NCBI GenBank assembly: GCA_030295235.1
Contig: AP026130.1
Coordinates: 558,001 to 622,000 of the forward strand
DNA length: 64,000 nucleotides
Direction: 5' to 3'
Origin: Fistulifera solaris
Taxonomy: Eukaryota > Bacillariophyta > Bacillariophyceae > Naviculales > Stauroneidaceae
Shown: in pieces, positions 31,126-44,005 of the stretch
How positions within the stretch are numbered: the first letter of the stretch is position 1
Layout of the letters: every line of letters starts with the position of its first letter
The notes under the pieces: generated by a model
Seen by the model: only the letters and a program-made list of their open reading frames with translations
The model's database searches: none
What the model was told of the DNA's origin: nothing
Position numbers and translations under genes: made by a program

Positions 31126-34100
31126 TCAATTTGCACGATAGTCAAGTTTCTTGAGCCCCACGAAAGTTAAAACACGTGTCGTGACGACCAGCACAACCAG
31201 ATACAAAATATTCCAGGGGATGCTGTCTACAGACCAATCCGAGAACGAACTCTGCACCCAACCTTCCGCAGTGCCTACGCAGATCTCTTCTGCGTTTGTG
31301 CAACCGAGAGAAATAAAGAAGGGGCTTCCGGGCGATGCTTCGATTGGGGTGTTGTCATTTTCGTACTGACTCATGAAGATTCCTTCAAATATGTAGTGAC
31401 CAGGTGTCACCCAATACATGAAAATCCAAAAGATAGGGATCTCACTGGGTCTTGTCATTATACCCGAAAACATAGCTGTTGTACTAACAAGAACTCCACC
31501 AATAACTTGAGCCGTCTCCGCGTCACGCAACAGGCTCACAAACATCTGACCCAGAAATGTAAACGAGCAAAAGCCTAGCGTAACAAAGAGATAGAAAAGG
31601 AAAAACTTCCCGGCATCGACATCGAACCCCATAATGAAATAAAATGGAATGACGTACATGGTAGACGTCATTAAGACGAATGGGATTTCACAAAAGTGAA
31701 GGCCATTGCGACCGCTGATGGACGATACATCCCCGCGGCTTTGTGACGATAGTACATGTTCCGTTCAAATTCAAATACAGCCAGGACAGTGTTTTGAGCA
31801 TTGACGCACAGGAAGAGAGTCGCTATGAAGACGGAGTTGACACGCGAGTTCATATCGCTCTCGCTCTTGGGTACCCTTTGGGATGCGTAGACACTGGCGA
31901 ACAACATCGCCACCAGAAACGACACCATGACTCTGGTCAAATTATACGCTGGCGAGCGGAAGTAAATTCTGAAAGCCCGCTTGAAAACAGCTCTTGCTTG
32001 AGTGTCTCTAGATGTCGCATATCGTGAAGAATATGTCACCTGGTTTGCGTCGCTTTTCTCGTTAGCGAGCTCTTGAATTCGTTGGAGACATTTTTTGTGT
32101 AAATCAGATTGTGCGTAACATCCCGCAAAATCAAATGGCCTCCCAGCAGTGGCGTGGCTTCCCGCACCGATCGCTGTCAACATCCAGGTCGCAGGGTTTT
32201 CACCAGGCTGAATTCGTGGAGTGGCGTCGTATCGTTCAAAATAACGAATCAAATTTTCGGAATTTTGGCCAAGGTCCCCATGGAACACAACTTCACCGCC
32301 ACGCTTTAGCAAAAGAAGACTGTCGAAGTCATTAAAGATAGCAACGGAAGGTTGGTGAATTGTTGCGCAGACGGCACGGCCTTCGGACGCAATACGCTTC
32401 ATGCCTCGCATGACTATTGCGGCCGCCCGAGCGTCCTGAAAGAAGAGGTGTATAAAGTGCGTACCTATTAGATACAATTGAGGTACTACTAAAAAAGGTT
32501 TTTGAACGTACCAGTCCACTGGTCGGCTCGTCCAGAAACAAAATAGATGGGTTAGCAGCAACTTCCACCGCGATACTCAACCGCTTGCGTTGCTCAAAGG
32601 ACAATCCTCCCTCTTCGTCTGAACCAACTTGCAAATCTTGCAAATTCGTCAGTTCCAACATGTAGAGAACCTGGTCAACGAACTTGGGAATACTCTCTGA
32701 TAGTGTCGTATTCTCGTCCAACCGCAATTGCGCACTGAACTCTACCGTCTCTCTGATAGTTAACTGAGGAGACTGTGTATCGAATTGCTCGACATATCCA
32801 GTGCACCGTCGAAACGACTTCTCTTCTTGGGGATGCCCGTTCATCAAAATCTTTCCCGAAACATCTCCCGTAGACTTACGAAGGGCAAGGACGTCCATGA
32901 GAGTCGTCTTACCAGCTCCTGAGGAACCCATCAACTTTGAAGAGACGAATATATAGTTAGGATTGAAGCGACATGAGGTCAGGGGGTCTGCAGTGTGCAC
33001 TTAACAGCCCTCTGCGGGCCTGAACCGCTTCGTGACTTACCGCTGTCATTTTCCCTGCCTCTATTACGCCATCTACCCCCTTCAGCAACTCCAATTTCTC
33101 GTTCGTTATACTTGATTGAACGACATAATGCACATTTTCAAAAGTCAGGCTGACACGCGGAAATGGAATCTGAACATTTTCCTGGGGCACCTCCATCTCC
33201 TCGTCACCATGGTCTGTCACTAGAGATTGTCCCGTAGCAAATCGGACGTTATTGAGAAAGTAGGTCGTTAGCATGACTGCTACCGACGCGCTTCCTGTTG
33301 CGAACAGAAGTGCATACCAAGCCCACTCTCTAGTATACGGGTCGCCACTTTCATCGGTAAATCCAAATCGCACCAAGGCCATCTGCCCCTCCGTGAAATT
33401 AGTCCCAGGGACAATAGAATCATACTTTCCCGAGTCGAATTCGTTGACAACAAGGCCTCGGAGGGCCCATGCAGTGAAGTTTAGGTAATACAACCAGATG
33501 TAGTAGTTCGGTATGACATCCGGTTGGACAGTGAAGCCCGAAAATAGAACAAACAAGATCGCTGTTAATGCCATACAAGCCTGAGAAGGTGCGTGTGAGG
33601 GATTGGAGTTACAAGACATTCGAAGTGGTCGCTGTCGACGGATCGACACTCACCTGAGCAACTGTCAGTGTTTGTACACCAGCAGAAAAGAATCCGAAGA
33701 ACAATCCGCTTGTCAAACTCATTGTAAAGAGTAACAACCAAAATAAGAAAAAATTTCCGATCGTTGCTCCATCATTGTGCGCTAATCCAGCCAAGAAATA
33801 AACTGCCGTTCCGTAGATGGTTGCGTCCATCAACGCATTGGGAATCGAAGCTAGACTGCGCCCAGCAATATAACACCAAGTAGGAAAGAAATTAGCGTCT
33901 TGCTGCTTGTAGAAGATACTTCTGGCTGGAAACTGTTTTATCACCGAGGTCATACCACCGACAATAACAAAGAACACGCTTTGGAATAGAACGCCCACCA
34001 CACTCTGAATGTCGCTCAACTGAAAGTAAAGTGTACCAACGATGGTCCCCATAATAACTGTCTGCATGATCTTGGCCTTGATTTGATACTTGTCTCTCCA

Positions 34101-35645
34101 CCACAAAGTGAATTCGCGGTCTATCAACAACTTGAGAGACTGAAACGAAGTACTTCGGTAGCGTATGGTTGCCATGGTTTGGACAACCGGAGGCGTTTCG
34201 TGCTGTTGCTCAATGTTTTCGAGGATCGCTTTACCCATTTCACTGGAGTAGAACTTTTCGTGGAATTGCTGAGTCGTCAAGTGTTTCTGCTTCTGATTTG
34301 GATCCTTCAGGTACATCGATCCATCTTTCGGAAGAGCCTGCAGCCAGTCCGCCGCATCCATTCGTTCAGGAATTTCGTAACCCAACTCTTCGAAATAAGG
34401 AATAGCGCGGTCGACCGGGCCGCAATAAATAATTTGACCTTCACTGAGCAAAATGAGCTCGTCGAAATTAGCGACTGTTTCTGGTGGGGGCTGCAACAAA
34501 CTCACGATTCTCACACTGGAAGTCACACGGCTAGCTGCCGCCATGTCGCGAGTAATATCGTACGTTGTAGCCGCATCCAACCCAGTGCTGATTTCGTCCA
34601 TGCAACACACCGGGGTGGACAACACCATCATCTCCGCAACAGTAACACGCTTCCTTTCGCCACCGCTGACACCGCGCACTTTTTGGGAGTCTCCGACAAA
34701 CGTGTCTTTGACGCGAGCCAAACCCAGCAGCTCGAGGACACGCTTCACGACAAAGAAATCTTGGTCCATTTGAGCCACCATGGCTTCGACATCGGCTCCT
34801 TCGCCAAACAGTTCTCTGTGATGCGTTCCACCAGAACGGCACAGCCAGGCAAACTTGCATGTCTCTTCGACAGTCAAAAACGGATGCAAACGATCAATCT
34901 GGTCAATGTAACCCACCAAGTTCGTCCATACAATGTCTTTTGTAGGCTCGATGCCACATACGCTCACTTTTCCTTCAAATTCATGGTTCTTGGAGAGATG
35001 CAGGCCCTGTGAGATCATTTTGAGCAACGTGCTCTTTCCACTACCCGGAGAACCGAGCACCAAGTAAAGCTTTCCTGCTTCCAAATACAGATTGGCATTC
35101 TGGAAGATGACCTTTTCGACTTTTTTCGGTTCGATTGCCACGCAACCATTGTATGACTTTGTTGAGCGGAGATTCCGTGCTGACGGTGCGGATCTTTTGC
35201 TTGGCGCGGCGGTGCCCGCTATGATCCATTTCGTCCGGAGATGCTTCCCTCGAGACGAAATTGGTTACCTTGTAATTGCCATTTTTGAGAACGACGTTAT
35301 ATTCTGGTTGTGTCGCCTTGAGTTTGGCCAGTAGCTCACGGATCTCGCTCGCAATGGCCACGTCTTCTTTCAATAACTCGAGTTGCAGCTTTTCATGGTG
35401 GGCCGCCATCGCATCGGCTTGTCCGGACATGCGACGACACACCGATGGATCCAGCAATGTCTCTTTTAAACGCTCCGGAACTTCCACATTGTTACTGCGA
35501 GTGTTTTGTGTGAGCGCCGATGGTAATGAAAAGAAACACGCCGTACTCCGCTTTTGTTTACTTACGAGGCACACAAATCCAGCAACTCCTGGATGCCGAG
35601 TCGGAGACGCTCAATACGAGCTGCCGCTTCCTCTTCCTCATTCAT
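31126..35645 (-). CDS. PDR-type full-size ABC transporter (ABCG subfamily)
   Basis: A pleiotropic-drug-resistance exporter with NBD-TMD-NBD-TMD order. NBD1: Walker A LGSPGSGKST, signature VSGGERKRVT, Walker B VCCMDEIST. TMD1 includes QTVIMGTIVGTLYF and RSIFYKQQDANFFP. NBD2: Walker A GSSGAGKTT, degenerate signature LSFEQRKRLS, Walker B ILFLDEPTSGL, HQPSVAIF; TMD2 ends LKKLDYRAN. Exons on the minus strand are 35645-35566, 35494-33654, 33580-33041, 32934-32512 and 32435-31126; all four introns are 71-106 bp. The first exon, only 80 bp (MNEEEEAAARIERLRL), is easily missed. About 1,398 aa, a normal size. Two frame breaks: near 35121-35126 (A run on the coding strand, probably one base long) and at 31692-31695 (one base short). 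The substrate is unknown; lipids, sterols or xenobiotics are usual. Confidence 0.9.
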
Positions 35646-36346
35646 CTTGTTCGCGGTCAGACACCTTCTAAGATGTTTTAACTGCTTCGAAGCAAGAGAG
35701 ATGATGAACTAATAGAGGAAACAAAGTAATGAAAAGGTGAATAAGTGCGGAATGGGGTTCGGGTTGGCCGTTTCGGAAAAGATGCGGTTTTTGAAAGATG
35801 ATTTCGCGCGTTTTCTCGCGTCGTCATAATGACCGTGACTGCACGACGGATCGAGTCGTAGAATGTATAATGCGCATGGCGCGTGGCGCGTACCGGTACC
35901 GTGTACAGTTAGTATTGGATATTGGATGTCTTTGCGCGCACGGTCATAATGGACCTTCGCTCCCGATGCTTAGGGCAAAAGAGTACAAAGTAAACAGTCA
36001 TACGTCACACTACAATCTGCACCTTCAAGGCAGAAGGATGGCCACCTACATTTTACACTTATTGTCCAAAGAAATCATGAGGAGCTTTCGTACACTACAG
36101 TATCGAGGAGACAACGCATTCAAAAGGGAGTGCCGGACGCCGGACGCCGGACCGCCCTGCCGAACAACTTTGGGGAACAAAGGAACACGAGCCATCAAAA
36201 ACATCACTCCCATTCTTTTGCATTGTTGATTGCCCAATTTCGACTTCCGAGCACATAAAACACACCCGAAGATTGTTGACAACGTCTGAAATCGCATCGC
36301 ACATTCATAGAACCAGACTATCGACATTGTTCAGAAAAGCGAAGAA
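35646..36346. promoter_or_regulatory. Divergent promoter region, PDR transporter / GLTP gene 1
   Basis: 701 bp between two divergent ATGs. A plus-strand frame runs 35798-36229 but has an atypical Arg/His/Cys composition and no domain, so I do not call it. Palindrome-like ggtaccgg elements occur near 35890-35900. Confidence 0.4.
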
Positions 36347-38617
36347 ATGACAACTCGAATAATACATACCGACGATCCGGAGGAAAATGCCACGCAACCA
36401 CGCGATAGCCTTTCCACGTCTACGATGAGAAAAACCTTTTCGGTCGACTTTACGCAGCTACGACGGCCCGCGTCGCTCGCAGATAAACACATGGCTTCTC
36501 AATTCAGTCTCCGTGCTGCCAGAGGCAGCTTTAGTTCCGGGTAAGTCATGGTCGATGTCACGGTGTTATTGATGCTGCCGAACGGTGTCGACATAACCTC
36601 ATCCATAATGTGCGAATAACTGTGACGTGTTGTTTCGCCTTCCACTCGTTTTTCTCGAGGATGACGCCGAAACGAAAAGGTGTCATCACCACTTTTTCGA
36701 TGATTATTATTTGTTGTTTCTCCCTCCCAACATGCCGACTGCAGCTCCGATGAATCACTTGTGTCGAAAGTATTCGTTTCGAATACTGGTTCTGCAACAA
36801 CCAGATGAACTGCCTATTAATCTTTCAAAGTAGCCCCTCATTCATCTGATACTGATCTGTTATTTATCCTCCTTTTTTCCTTTACAGAATGTTTCAACTC
36901 GAAGAAAACTCACTCGACGAGCCCTCTAAACTATTTTCCACTGAAATAATGGCCTGTCGGTTTGCACCGAGAACGACCTCAATGCGTACTTCCGCTTCTT
37001 GGGAAAATTTACCCCCATCAAATACGAGTGAAACCTTGTTGTGGGGAGATGTTTTACGACGTGCTGCACCGAAAATATCCGTCTTTCTCCTGCTGTTGGG
37101 GAGTCTGACATCCCAATTCGAAATGAGTCCATCGCGGGGATCTTCGATCAGTCTCGGGTCTGCTGCTATATCCTCCGTGACGGATATTCTGTCGCCCATT
37201 CTACCCTTTGCCGGTGGGTTGGATTTGCGACGAGAAGACTATCAATTTTGGTCTACGGGTAACTGGTGGGAGCGCCTACAAGATGTGGTGGAGCAAGTGA
37301 AGGACGCTTTTGAATCAGCAAACGGAGAGCTGGATGATGATGCTACTGGAGATATAAGGCAAAAAGCAAAAGACCTCAGTCTGAAGAAAACAACACAGTA
37401 CAACACTGTGATATCATCACCGACGATGTTTGTCAGCTTGGATATGATCAGCCAGTTGACTCTGGGAGAAGTAGCACAAACTTTCAAGTATGCTGTGGAA
37501 AGCGGTCAATCCAGTTTCTCGGAACAGCAATTCGTGAGCGGTTTGTCTTCGCGCTTGAAACCCGTCATTGCGGCCATGCAAAGCGCCGTCGAGAAGTCCA
37601 GGATGGGTGCTAGTAATAGGATTTTATCTGTCGGTGGCAACAATGGCCAGGTCGATGCTCTCAAGTTTGCCGCAGCTATGCGCATTTTTGCGGAGTGGCG
37701 ATTGTTACGGCAAGTTCCCGAAGGGTACAAGGGTTACGCGGTCGGTATGAGCCTGGGACACAAAGACGTCGTACAGAATGTTGCCAAGATCGAATTGGCT
37801 TCTCAACAATGGCTTGACTATCAAGAAGGACTGCGCATGCTGGAAGGGACAGCCTCTTGTTCGTTCGGTGACAGCGAAGATCTTTACAGTCCAACACTAT
37901 TCGACCTTTTGAACTTTGAAGTGGAACTGGATGTTCATCCTGCCCTTCCACGATTGAAAGAAAAGTCCGCAGCCATGGGCTTGCTGTGGGTGAAGCGTCA
38001 GCTGTTTTATCAGTCCAGTATTTTTGAGAATATTGTGCAAGTGCCATCGCGGTACGAGTCCGCAAAAGACGCCGTCGATGCGGCCTACACTCGAGTTTAC
38101 GGCAAGTACCACGGATGGGCTGTTCAGAAGATCTTCAAGTATTCATTCCAAGCAGCTCCCGAAACGGAAAAGATTTTCCGCCACATGAATCCGCTTCGGT
38201 TGAACGAAGCAAGAGCCGAGGCTTTTCGAGCATTTCGAACGACTGACATGAACAACAACTCCGACGATGATATAGATTTGCAACGCGAGGATGAAATGTC
38301 CGACAACCCGTTCGTCGCGTTTTTGATCACATTGGTGGGGAATGGGACAAGTTTGCCCACCACGTCGCTGGAGAATGGGACAAATTTGCTCGCCATGTCG
38401 TTGAAATCTTTGATAACAAGTCGAGTAATGGTAATGAAATGGTGGGACAACTTGATGGCTCCGCGCTGAGTGAAGAAATGGAGACACTTGTGACGGAGTT
38501 GATGATCCAGGACGCCCGCACCCAGATTGCGTCTTTTTGACCATTGTCAACCCCTTACTGACGGACTTGGAGCTCCTTTTCGACAAGCTCAACATGGATG
38601 ACCCGACAAAAGTCTAA
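36347..38617 (+). CDS. Glycolipid transfer protein (GLTP) domain protein, copy 1
   Basis: The C-terminal half is a GLTP fold, which moves glyco- or phospho-sphingolipids between membranes. The lipid-headgroup site is complete: D358, N362 and K365 in GHKDVVQNVAKIE, W432 in MGLLWVKRQLFYQ, and H473 in YGKYHGWAVQKIFK. Spacing resembles human GLTP D48/N52/K55/W96/H140. The N-terminal 290 residues are unlike GLTP and include a hydrophobic patch (ISVFLLLLGSLTSQF). A roughly 130-residue C-terminal extension ends MDDPTKV, shared with copy 2. One intron, 36541-36887 (347 bp, unusually long here). The T runs 38320-38324 and 38534-38538 are each one base short; without correction the extension is lost at 38469. 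About 641 aa. Confidence 0.8.
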
Positions 38618-39443
38618 TAACTGTATAAATTGGAGACTCGGGTCCAATGCTAGTTCATATAATTAATAACAACATCACAACAAACACAAAAGCTTGCTAT
38701 TATTATCGAAACTTTAATACGACGATAGGATTCGCTCACAAATGAGGCTAAGATTGTTGCAGAAGTTCGTCCCTTTCAAAACGTGGGTTCGACATACACG
38801 TCAAAAGTAAGATGTTTTTGAAATAGCATCGGAAGTTCATCACCATGAGCCATAGCTCAGTCTCTAGAGACGTTGACATTCGGGATTCGATAATGTGGTT
38901 GACGACGAACGACGGACTGATGTCGGGGTGTCAGAAATTGATTGGCACTCGAAAGAACTCTCGCTATGCGCTGTAGGATGAAAGTGTAGGCGTTTCATGT
39001 GTGAGAGTACATTATCGAGTCCCGCGGACATTTCTCATTCTACCCAGAGTACTTTCGGTCACAGTCTTTGCAATTGCGTCAGATCACATCATGAAATCTC
39101 GAACCGAGAACAGCATCTTCCACATCAACCATCAACCAGCTTTTACCGGCTATGTCTCCAAAATGCTGCTTCAACGTTTTATGCAAACAAAGTTCATTTG
39201 AAGTGCCTAAACAATTTGATTCATCATTGAGGACTCGCTTAAGTACTTGCTGTAGCTGCAGAAATGTGTATATCCATGAATAACCTCGGAAGCGACTGCC
39301 AACTGCGGACACAAGCGTGCCGCACGCGTTCTCGTGAAAGTATGTCGGTCAAATCCTTTACCAACCGTGGACGTGAAATTGCCTTGGCGATACTTTCTCT
39401 GGCTCTTTTGCAAATAATGTAGAAGAATGGCTCTTATTGAAAA
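38618..39443. other. Intergenic region between the two GLTP genes
   Basis: 826 bp between tandem same-strand paralogues. Short reading frames on both strands overlap one another and lack any domain. I see no remnant GLTP motif here. Confidence 0.45.
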
Positions 39444-40910
39444 ATGAGCAGAGACGTCACATTCGCCATCGCTGGTAGTTGCTTTGATTCTACTTTTCGC
39501 GGTGAAGATAAAAGTCGTTCGAACTTGGATGAATCAAGTATCCAAGACAACGACATCGGCACTATCGAGTGTCACTTCACTGGAGACATTGTCAAGGATC
39601 CGAAGTTCCGTCAATCGATCGATGAATTCGTCTTCGATGCGTCTTTTTACACTGGCGTCCAAATGTTCACCCTTTCATGCGAATGATCGTAAACATTGCC
39701 TGTCTACAGGGGATTGCTTCCTTTCACATGATGATACCGGAAAGCTATTATTATCAGATATCAAAGAAGTATTCCTATTCTCAGCGATGCTGAATCGAGC
39801 CCAGACCGATAAAAGCTCGTCGGGGCGTCGTGCTTGCGTACAAAAGGCCCTCGACTCGGTGGAGGCTGCCATTGCATTTTCCCGAGGACCGAATGCGAGA
39901 ACCGCGCTTTTACAAAACGACAACAACACTCTTACATTTGGCGACATGGATGCTCTAGCCTTTATTGCGGCGTGTCGGATCTTTGCGGAATGGAGGAGCA
40001 TACGTTTAGTACCCGACGGATACCCACGATACGCCATGGGGATGGGCGTGGCGCGCCGTGATTTACTGCAAAACTTGGGAAAGGTAGAGAAAGCAATTCA
40101 TGATTATATGGAGAAAAACTCGAGCACTGATAACGTCGGTAGAACACCGACGTTGCGCCAGCTGATGCGCCACGAAATTAGTCGGAATATGCACTCGAAG
40201 CTTCCGCGTCTTACCGACCGATCCGGAGCCAACGGGCTTTTATGGACCATTCGACAAGTTAGATACCAGACTCTGATTTTCTCTAATCTACGACAGACTC
40301 CTTTTCTTTTCCAGACTCCAAAGCCGCAAATCAAGCAGCTTATCATGCAACATACGACAAGTACCACGGCTTTTTCACACGCCAAGTCTTTCAAGCCACC
40401 TTCGATGTGGCTCCACACGCCGACATTGTCATGGAGCATATGAATTTAAGCGCTCCGGAAGATCTTTTCTGTGTTGAAAGCGCTACCCAAGCAGAATCGA
40501 TGGAGGCCGAGTCTATCAACGAGAACGGCAATGAACCTGAAGATACATGGATCCACCTGGATCTCGAAACGACAGAGCGACAACCCAACACGGACGATGA
40601 TTTAGAGCCACATCGTTTTGTAGATGTACCGACAAGGACGAAACCTCAGCACCCTTTGGAGCGTTTCGGAAATCACTTACAAGTTGAGTGGAACCGAATG
40701 ATCAGCCAATGTGCAGGAATGACGGAACAACCTGGTCTGAATGACTCGCTTCATCCGTCGGTAATTGTCGATGCACCACTGCGCCGAGAAGCTTCCTTCA
40801 AGCTTGCGGATGTGCAGTTTTGTTCTTTTATCGACTTTATGCAGCCTCTCCTCCATGATTTAGACAATATGATGGAGGAACTGAACATGAACGACCCGAG
40901 TCGAGTCTAA
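39444..40910 (+). CDS. Glycolipid transfer protein (GLTP) domain protein, copy 2
   Basis: A tandem paralogue of copy 1. The headgroup residues are again intact: Asp, Asn and Lys in ARRDLLQNLGKVEK (codons at 40060, 40072 and 40081), Trp in ANGLLWTIRQVRYQ (40243), His in YDKYHGFFTRQVFQ (40365). The flanking block IFAEWRSIRLVPDGYPRYAMGMG aligns with IFAEWRLLRQVPEGYKGYAVGMS of copy 1. The C-terminal tail FMQPLLHDLDNMMEELNMND mirrors copy 1. The long intron and much of the copy 1 N-terminus are missing. Two frame breaks: the T run 39644-39648 is one base long and the run 40307-40310 is one base short. About 488 aa. The ATG at 39444 is chosen because it is the first in the frame that joins after correction. 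Confidence 0.75.
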
Positions 40911-41016
40911 ATTGTACAACATACCGAAAACTTGATCACTAGACATAAACAAGAATAAAAAGAGTATAACTCTAGTCATTCTATTGCCTACGTTTGCTCA
41001 GAATATCTCACACAAC

Positions 41017-42328
41017 CTAAGCTTCTTGACTTTTTCGTTTTTGACGGTCCATCATCACTTGTTGCCATTTTTCCATTTTGCGCATTTGATGTTCTTCTTT
41101 TTCTTTCGCACGACGTTGCATCCAACCCACCAATCCATTCGACTCGACTTCGTCCGGTGCCTTTCCGGCAATATCCTTGGCCGTCAATTGTACGGGACGG
41201 GTGACGGTAGTACTGCTCACCGCCTCGGCGGGCAATTCCGGTGCCGGCAATTGATTCCGGGGCGCCAAGCCCCCAATCCGCGACTGGATTGTTGCAGACG
41301 ATCGTAACGAATCAAATTGATGCGTCGTTCAATTTCGTCGGCAATCTGATCGGAATCCATCCCGTGATATTGTCGCAATAGCGTAGGAATGTCACCGTAA
41401 TTTTCCCGCGCAATTTCAATCAAGAAGGGTGTAATGCGTTCCAACGCATTGTCGGTGCGATCGGACGGATCCGTGTAGGGTTTGATGGGAATGACATTGT
41501 AGGGATGGAATTGAACTTCTTCGGGATCATCGTCGAGAACGACAATGCGATTGACGTTCCGATTCAATCGATCCAAGTCTTTGATGTAAACACCGTTTTT
41601 GTAGACCGTAGCGTCTCGATAAAGCCGATGCATGATACAACCTTCTTTGTCTAACGATGTGACGACCGGATCGGCCATGCCGTCGATGCTGGGCGAAAAG
41701 AGGACAATTTCGTAATACATGGCCATCGTCCTTAAAAATTGATCGACTCCGGGTCGTTTGGCGTGACGATAGCCGTATTTACGATCCCACGTAGAACTGA
41801 CCAAGGTATTGTCAAGATCAATCACCAGTGTATGCGGGACGGGAATATCGTGTGGCACATTCGGCATCTGGAGAACGAGTGTGAGGTACATGGCTATTGG
41901 GGATGACAGCTGTTGTTACAGCCTTTTCCGGCTACCATTTAAATAAGACTTACTTGTGACCAGTCGGGCAATAACTTGTCGTATTGTGGGACCGCCATTT
42001 CTTCGAATTTGTTCCGGATCCAACCGGCCAATCCCATCGCTTCGGCCAACCGCGCCGGAGGACTGTCTTCGTCTTGGACGGCCCACGTGATGATGGCAGT
42101 CGGCACCAACAAACCAACATACCACAGCCAACGTGATCCCGCCACGCGATTGTGCCATTTCGTTGTTTCCACTTGTTGTGTAGTGGATTGTTCTTGCTGT
42201 TGCAACAATTGACGCCCGCGTTCGCGACGAGCGGCGCGGAGTGCGGCTCGTTCGGCGGCGGTAATGTTGGTAGGACGCGTAATGGCGGTCGTGAACTGCG
42301 CGCGGCTCACTCTTGTAAAAGATAACAT
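41017..42328 (-). CDS. TIM50: Mitochondrial import inner membrane translocase subunit TIM50
   Basis: TIM50 is the presequence receptor of the TIM23 complex. The protein begins with a basic, Ser/Thr/Arg-rich mitochondrial presequence (MLSFTRVSRAQFTTAITRP), then one membrane helix (WLWYVGLLVPTAIITWAV, about residues 69-86), then an FCP1/NLI-type HAD domain: TLVIDLDNTLVSSTWDRKYG, RHAKRPGVDQFLRTM, EIVLFSPS, IVVLDDDPEEVQFHPYNVI. The phosphatase DxDxT is kept as DLDNT. One intron, 41868-41952. The C run 41270-41274 is one base short, shifting the frame in SSRGLG|GLAPRNQ; the C-terminal tail then runs to 41017 and is rich in Lys/Glu/Gln. About 409 aa. Confidence 0.92.
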
Positions 42329-43054
42329 TGCTTACACTGAATGAAGTATGAGAGGAGTGATGGAATGGGATATAAGAATATGCCTTTCTTTCGAAGGAAT
42401 GAGAAGCAGAGGATGAGTTTTTGTGTTTGTCGTTCTGTTAATTGCGGACGGAGGACGGGCGAACGCTGGAGGAAAGCGCGATTGTCCGAAATCTTGAAGG
42501 TTGGCGAATGTATTCACTCTTCACTCCGAGATTAGATAATTCACTTATGTTAACATGATCAAATGAAGTCATGAATAGGTTGCAAATAGCTAGCCAAACA
42601 AACCAAGCTATCAGTCTGGCGCGGCCGGCAAAATATTGATTCATGACTGAAATCCAGTCGTGGCGAAAAGTAATCTACATTAAGGGCTATAGTAAAATAA
42701 AGGACCATGGTTTTGCCAAGGATTTCGGACACAAGGAACCGAGGCAGTCGTTGCACATGCTGGTAAATATGAAATAATATTCTGATGTATTAATTAAAAG
42801 CTACCAAGGCCAGCAGAACAAGCGTGTAAGGTAGCCGTTTTCCAAATAATACAAAGCACAATCACAATTCGTGACTGCACTTTCATGGGATTCATCGATA
42901 ACCGTTCCGACGCAGTCTCTTTCGATCCGGTTCGGGTGAAATCTTTTGCTCTGTCTGTCACACGCACGGGCGACGACCATGACGGGAAAAATAAGCGCGT
43001 TGCATTCTTTACTTTTGTGCTTGTGCTTTGCATTATTCATTCTCTATCTAAACC
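42329..43054. promoter_or_regulatory. Divergent promoter region, TIM50 / PSMA4
   Basis: 726 bp between divergent starts of two housekeeping genes. Short open frames on both strands overlap and are not supported. No tRNA or other RNA gene is seen. Confidence 0.4.
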
Positions 43055-43906
43055 ATGGCACGACGTTACGATTCATCGACAACTACATTCTCACCGGAAG
43101 GTCGTCTTCATCAGGTGAGCGAACGCGCGAAAGGTTGCAAATTATCCTAATGTTCTTCTCACTCTTCGGGTGATTCAGGTCGAATACGCCATTGAAACCA
43201 TCAATAACTCCGGCGCCTGCGTCGGATTACTCGCCAAAGATGGGATTGTCATGGCCAGTGAACGTCGTTTGACTTCGGGATTGTTGGCACCGGCCAAACG
43301 GTCCGACAAGACGTTTTGTTTGGCGTCGCACGCCGCGTGCAATGTCGCGGGCTTGACGGCGGATGCCAATTTACTCATGGACGAAGCCCGGTATCAAGCC
43401 GGCTATTATCAATACACGTACCAAGAACCGATTCCCATTGAACAATTGGTCGAAATTGTGTGCAATTACAAGCAGTATTACACGCAACGGGGTGGTTTGC
43501 GTCCGTTCGGTGTCGCCTTTTGTTTGGTGGGTACGATGAATTTCACGGTTTTCAATTGTATCAAACGGATCCCAGTGGCAATTACAGTGGATGGAAAGCT
43601 ACCGTGATTGGTGCAAACAATCAGGCGGGCAAGTCGTTGTTGAAGAGTGAATACGGAAAAGCGGGAGACGACATGAATGACGAGGAAGAGCGTCTGCCCA
43701 CGGTCCAAGAAGCCTTGCAACTCGCGGTCAAGGTACTCAATAAGACGATGGATGGGACTGGTGCGGCGGCCGTGGAGAAGATGGAATTGTTTACCATGAC
43801 CTTGGATGCGGATCAAAACGTCGTGCATCATATTTTGACCAAGGCGGAGACCCAAGCCGTCATTGATTCGGTCGAACAAGAGACCGCCGCTGCGGGTGAT
43901 GCTTAA
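43055..43906 (+). CDS. PSMA4: 20S proteasome subunit alpha type-4 (alpha3)
   Basis: A structural subunit of the 20S core's outer alpha ring. The alpha-subunit N-terminal signature reads MARRYDSSTTTFSPEGRLHQ then VEYAIETI, and PSMA4 rather than another alpha is shown by YQEPIPIEQLVE and GFQLYQTDPSGNYSGWKAT. Exon 1 is 43055-43114; the intron is 43115-43178 (64 bp); exon 2 runs to 43906. About 262 aa. The frame breaks in the T run 43518-43521, which should hold five bases (FGVAF|LFGGYDEFHG). The helix KVLNKTMD near the C-terminus is well conserved. The 3' end is 99 bp from the SWEET gene stop. Confidence 0.95.
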
Positions 43907-44005
43907 ACTAGATGACGCATTTCTTTGTTTGGAGCTTTTTGATTGTGTTTTCTATGTATTTTGATTTTTGTGTATGTGCTGTGTAGCGCGATCTTTTTGT
44001 TTTAT

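Noticed and set aside
31126-35645. Several separate half-size ABC genes on the minus strand
   Set aside because: Each junction has good donor and acceptor sites or a homopolymer break, and the joined product has the standard PDR NBD-TMD-NBD-TMD order and length.
35798-36229. 143-codon frame between the PDR transporter and GLTP gene 1
   Set aside because: Composition is Arg/His/Cys-rich, no family match, and it overlaps antisense frames; the interval must hold two promoters.
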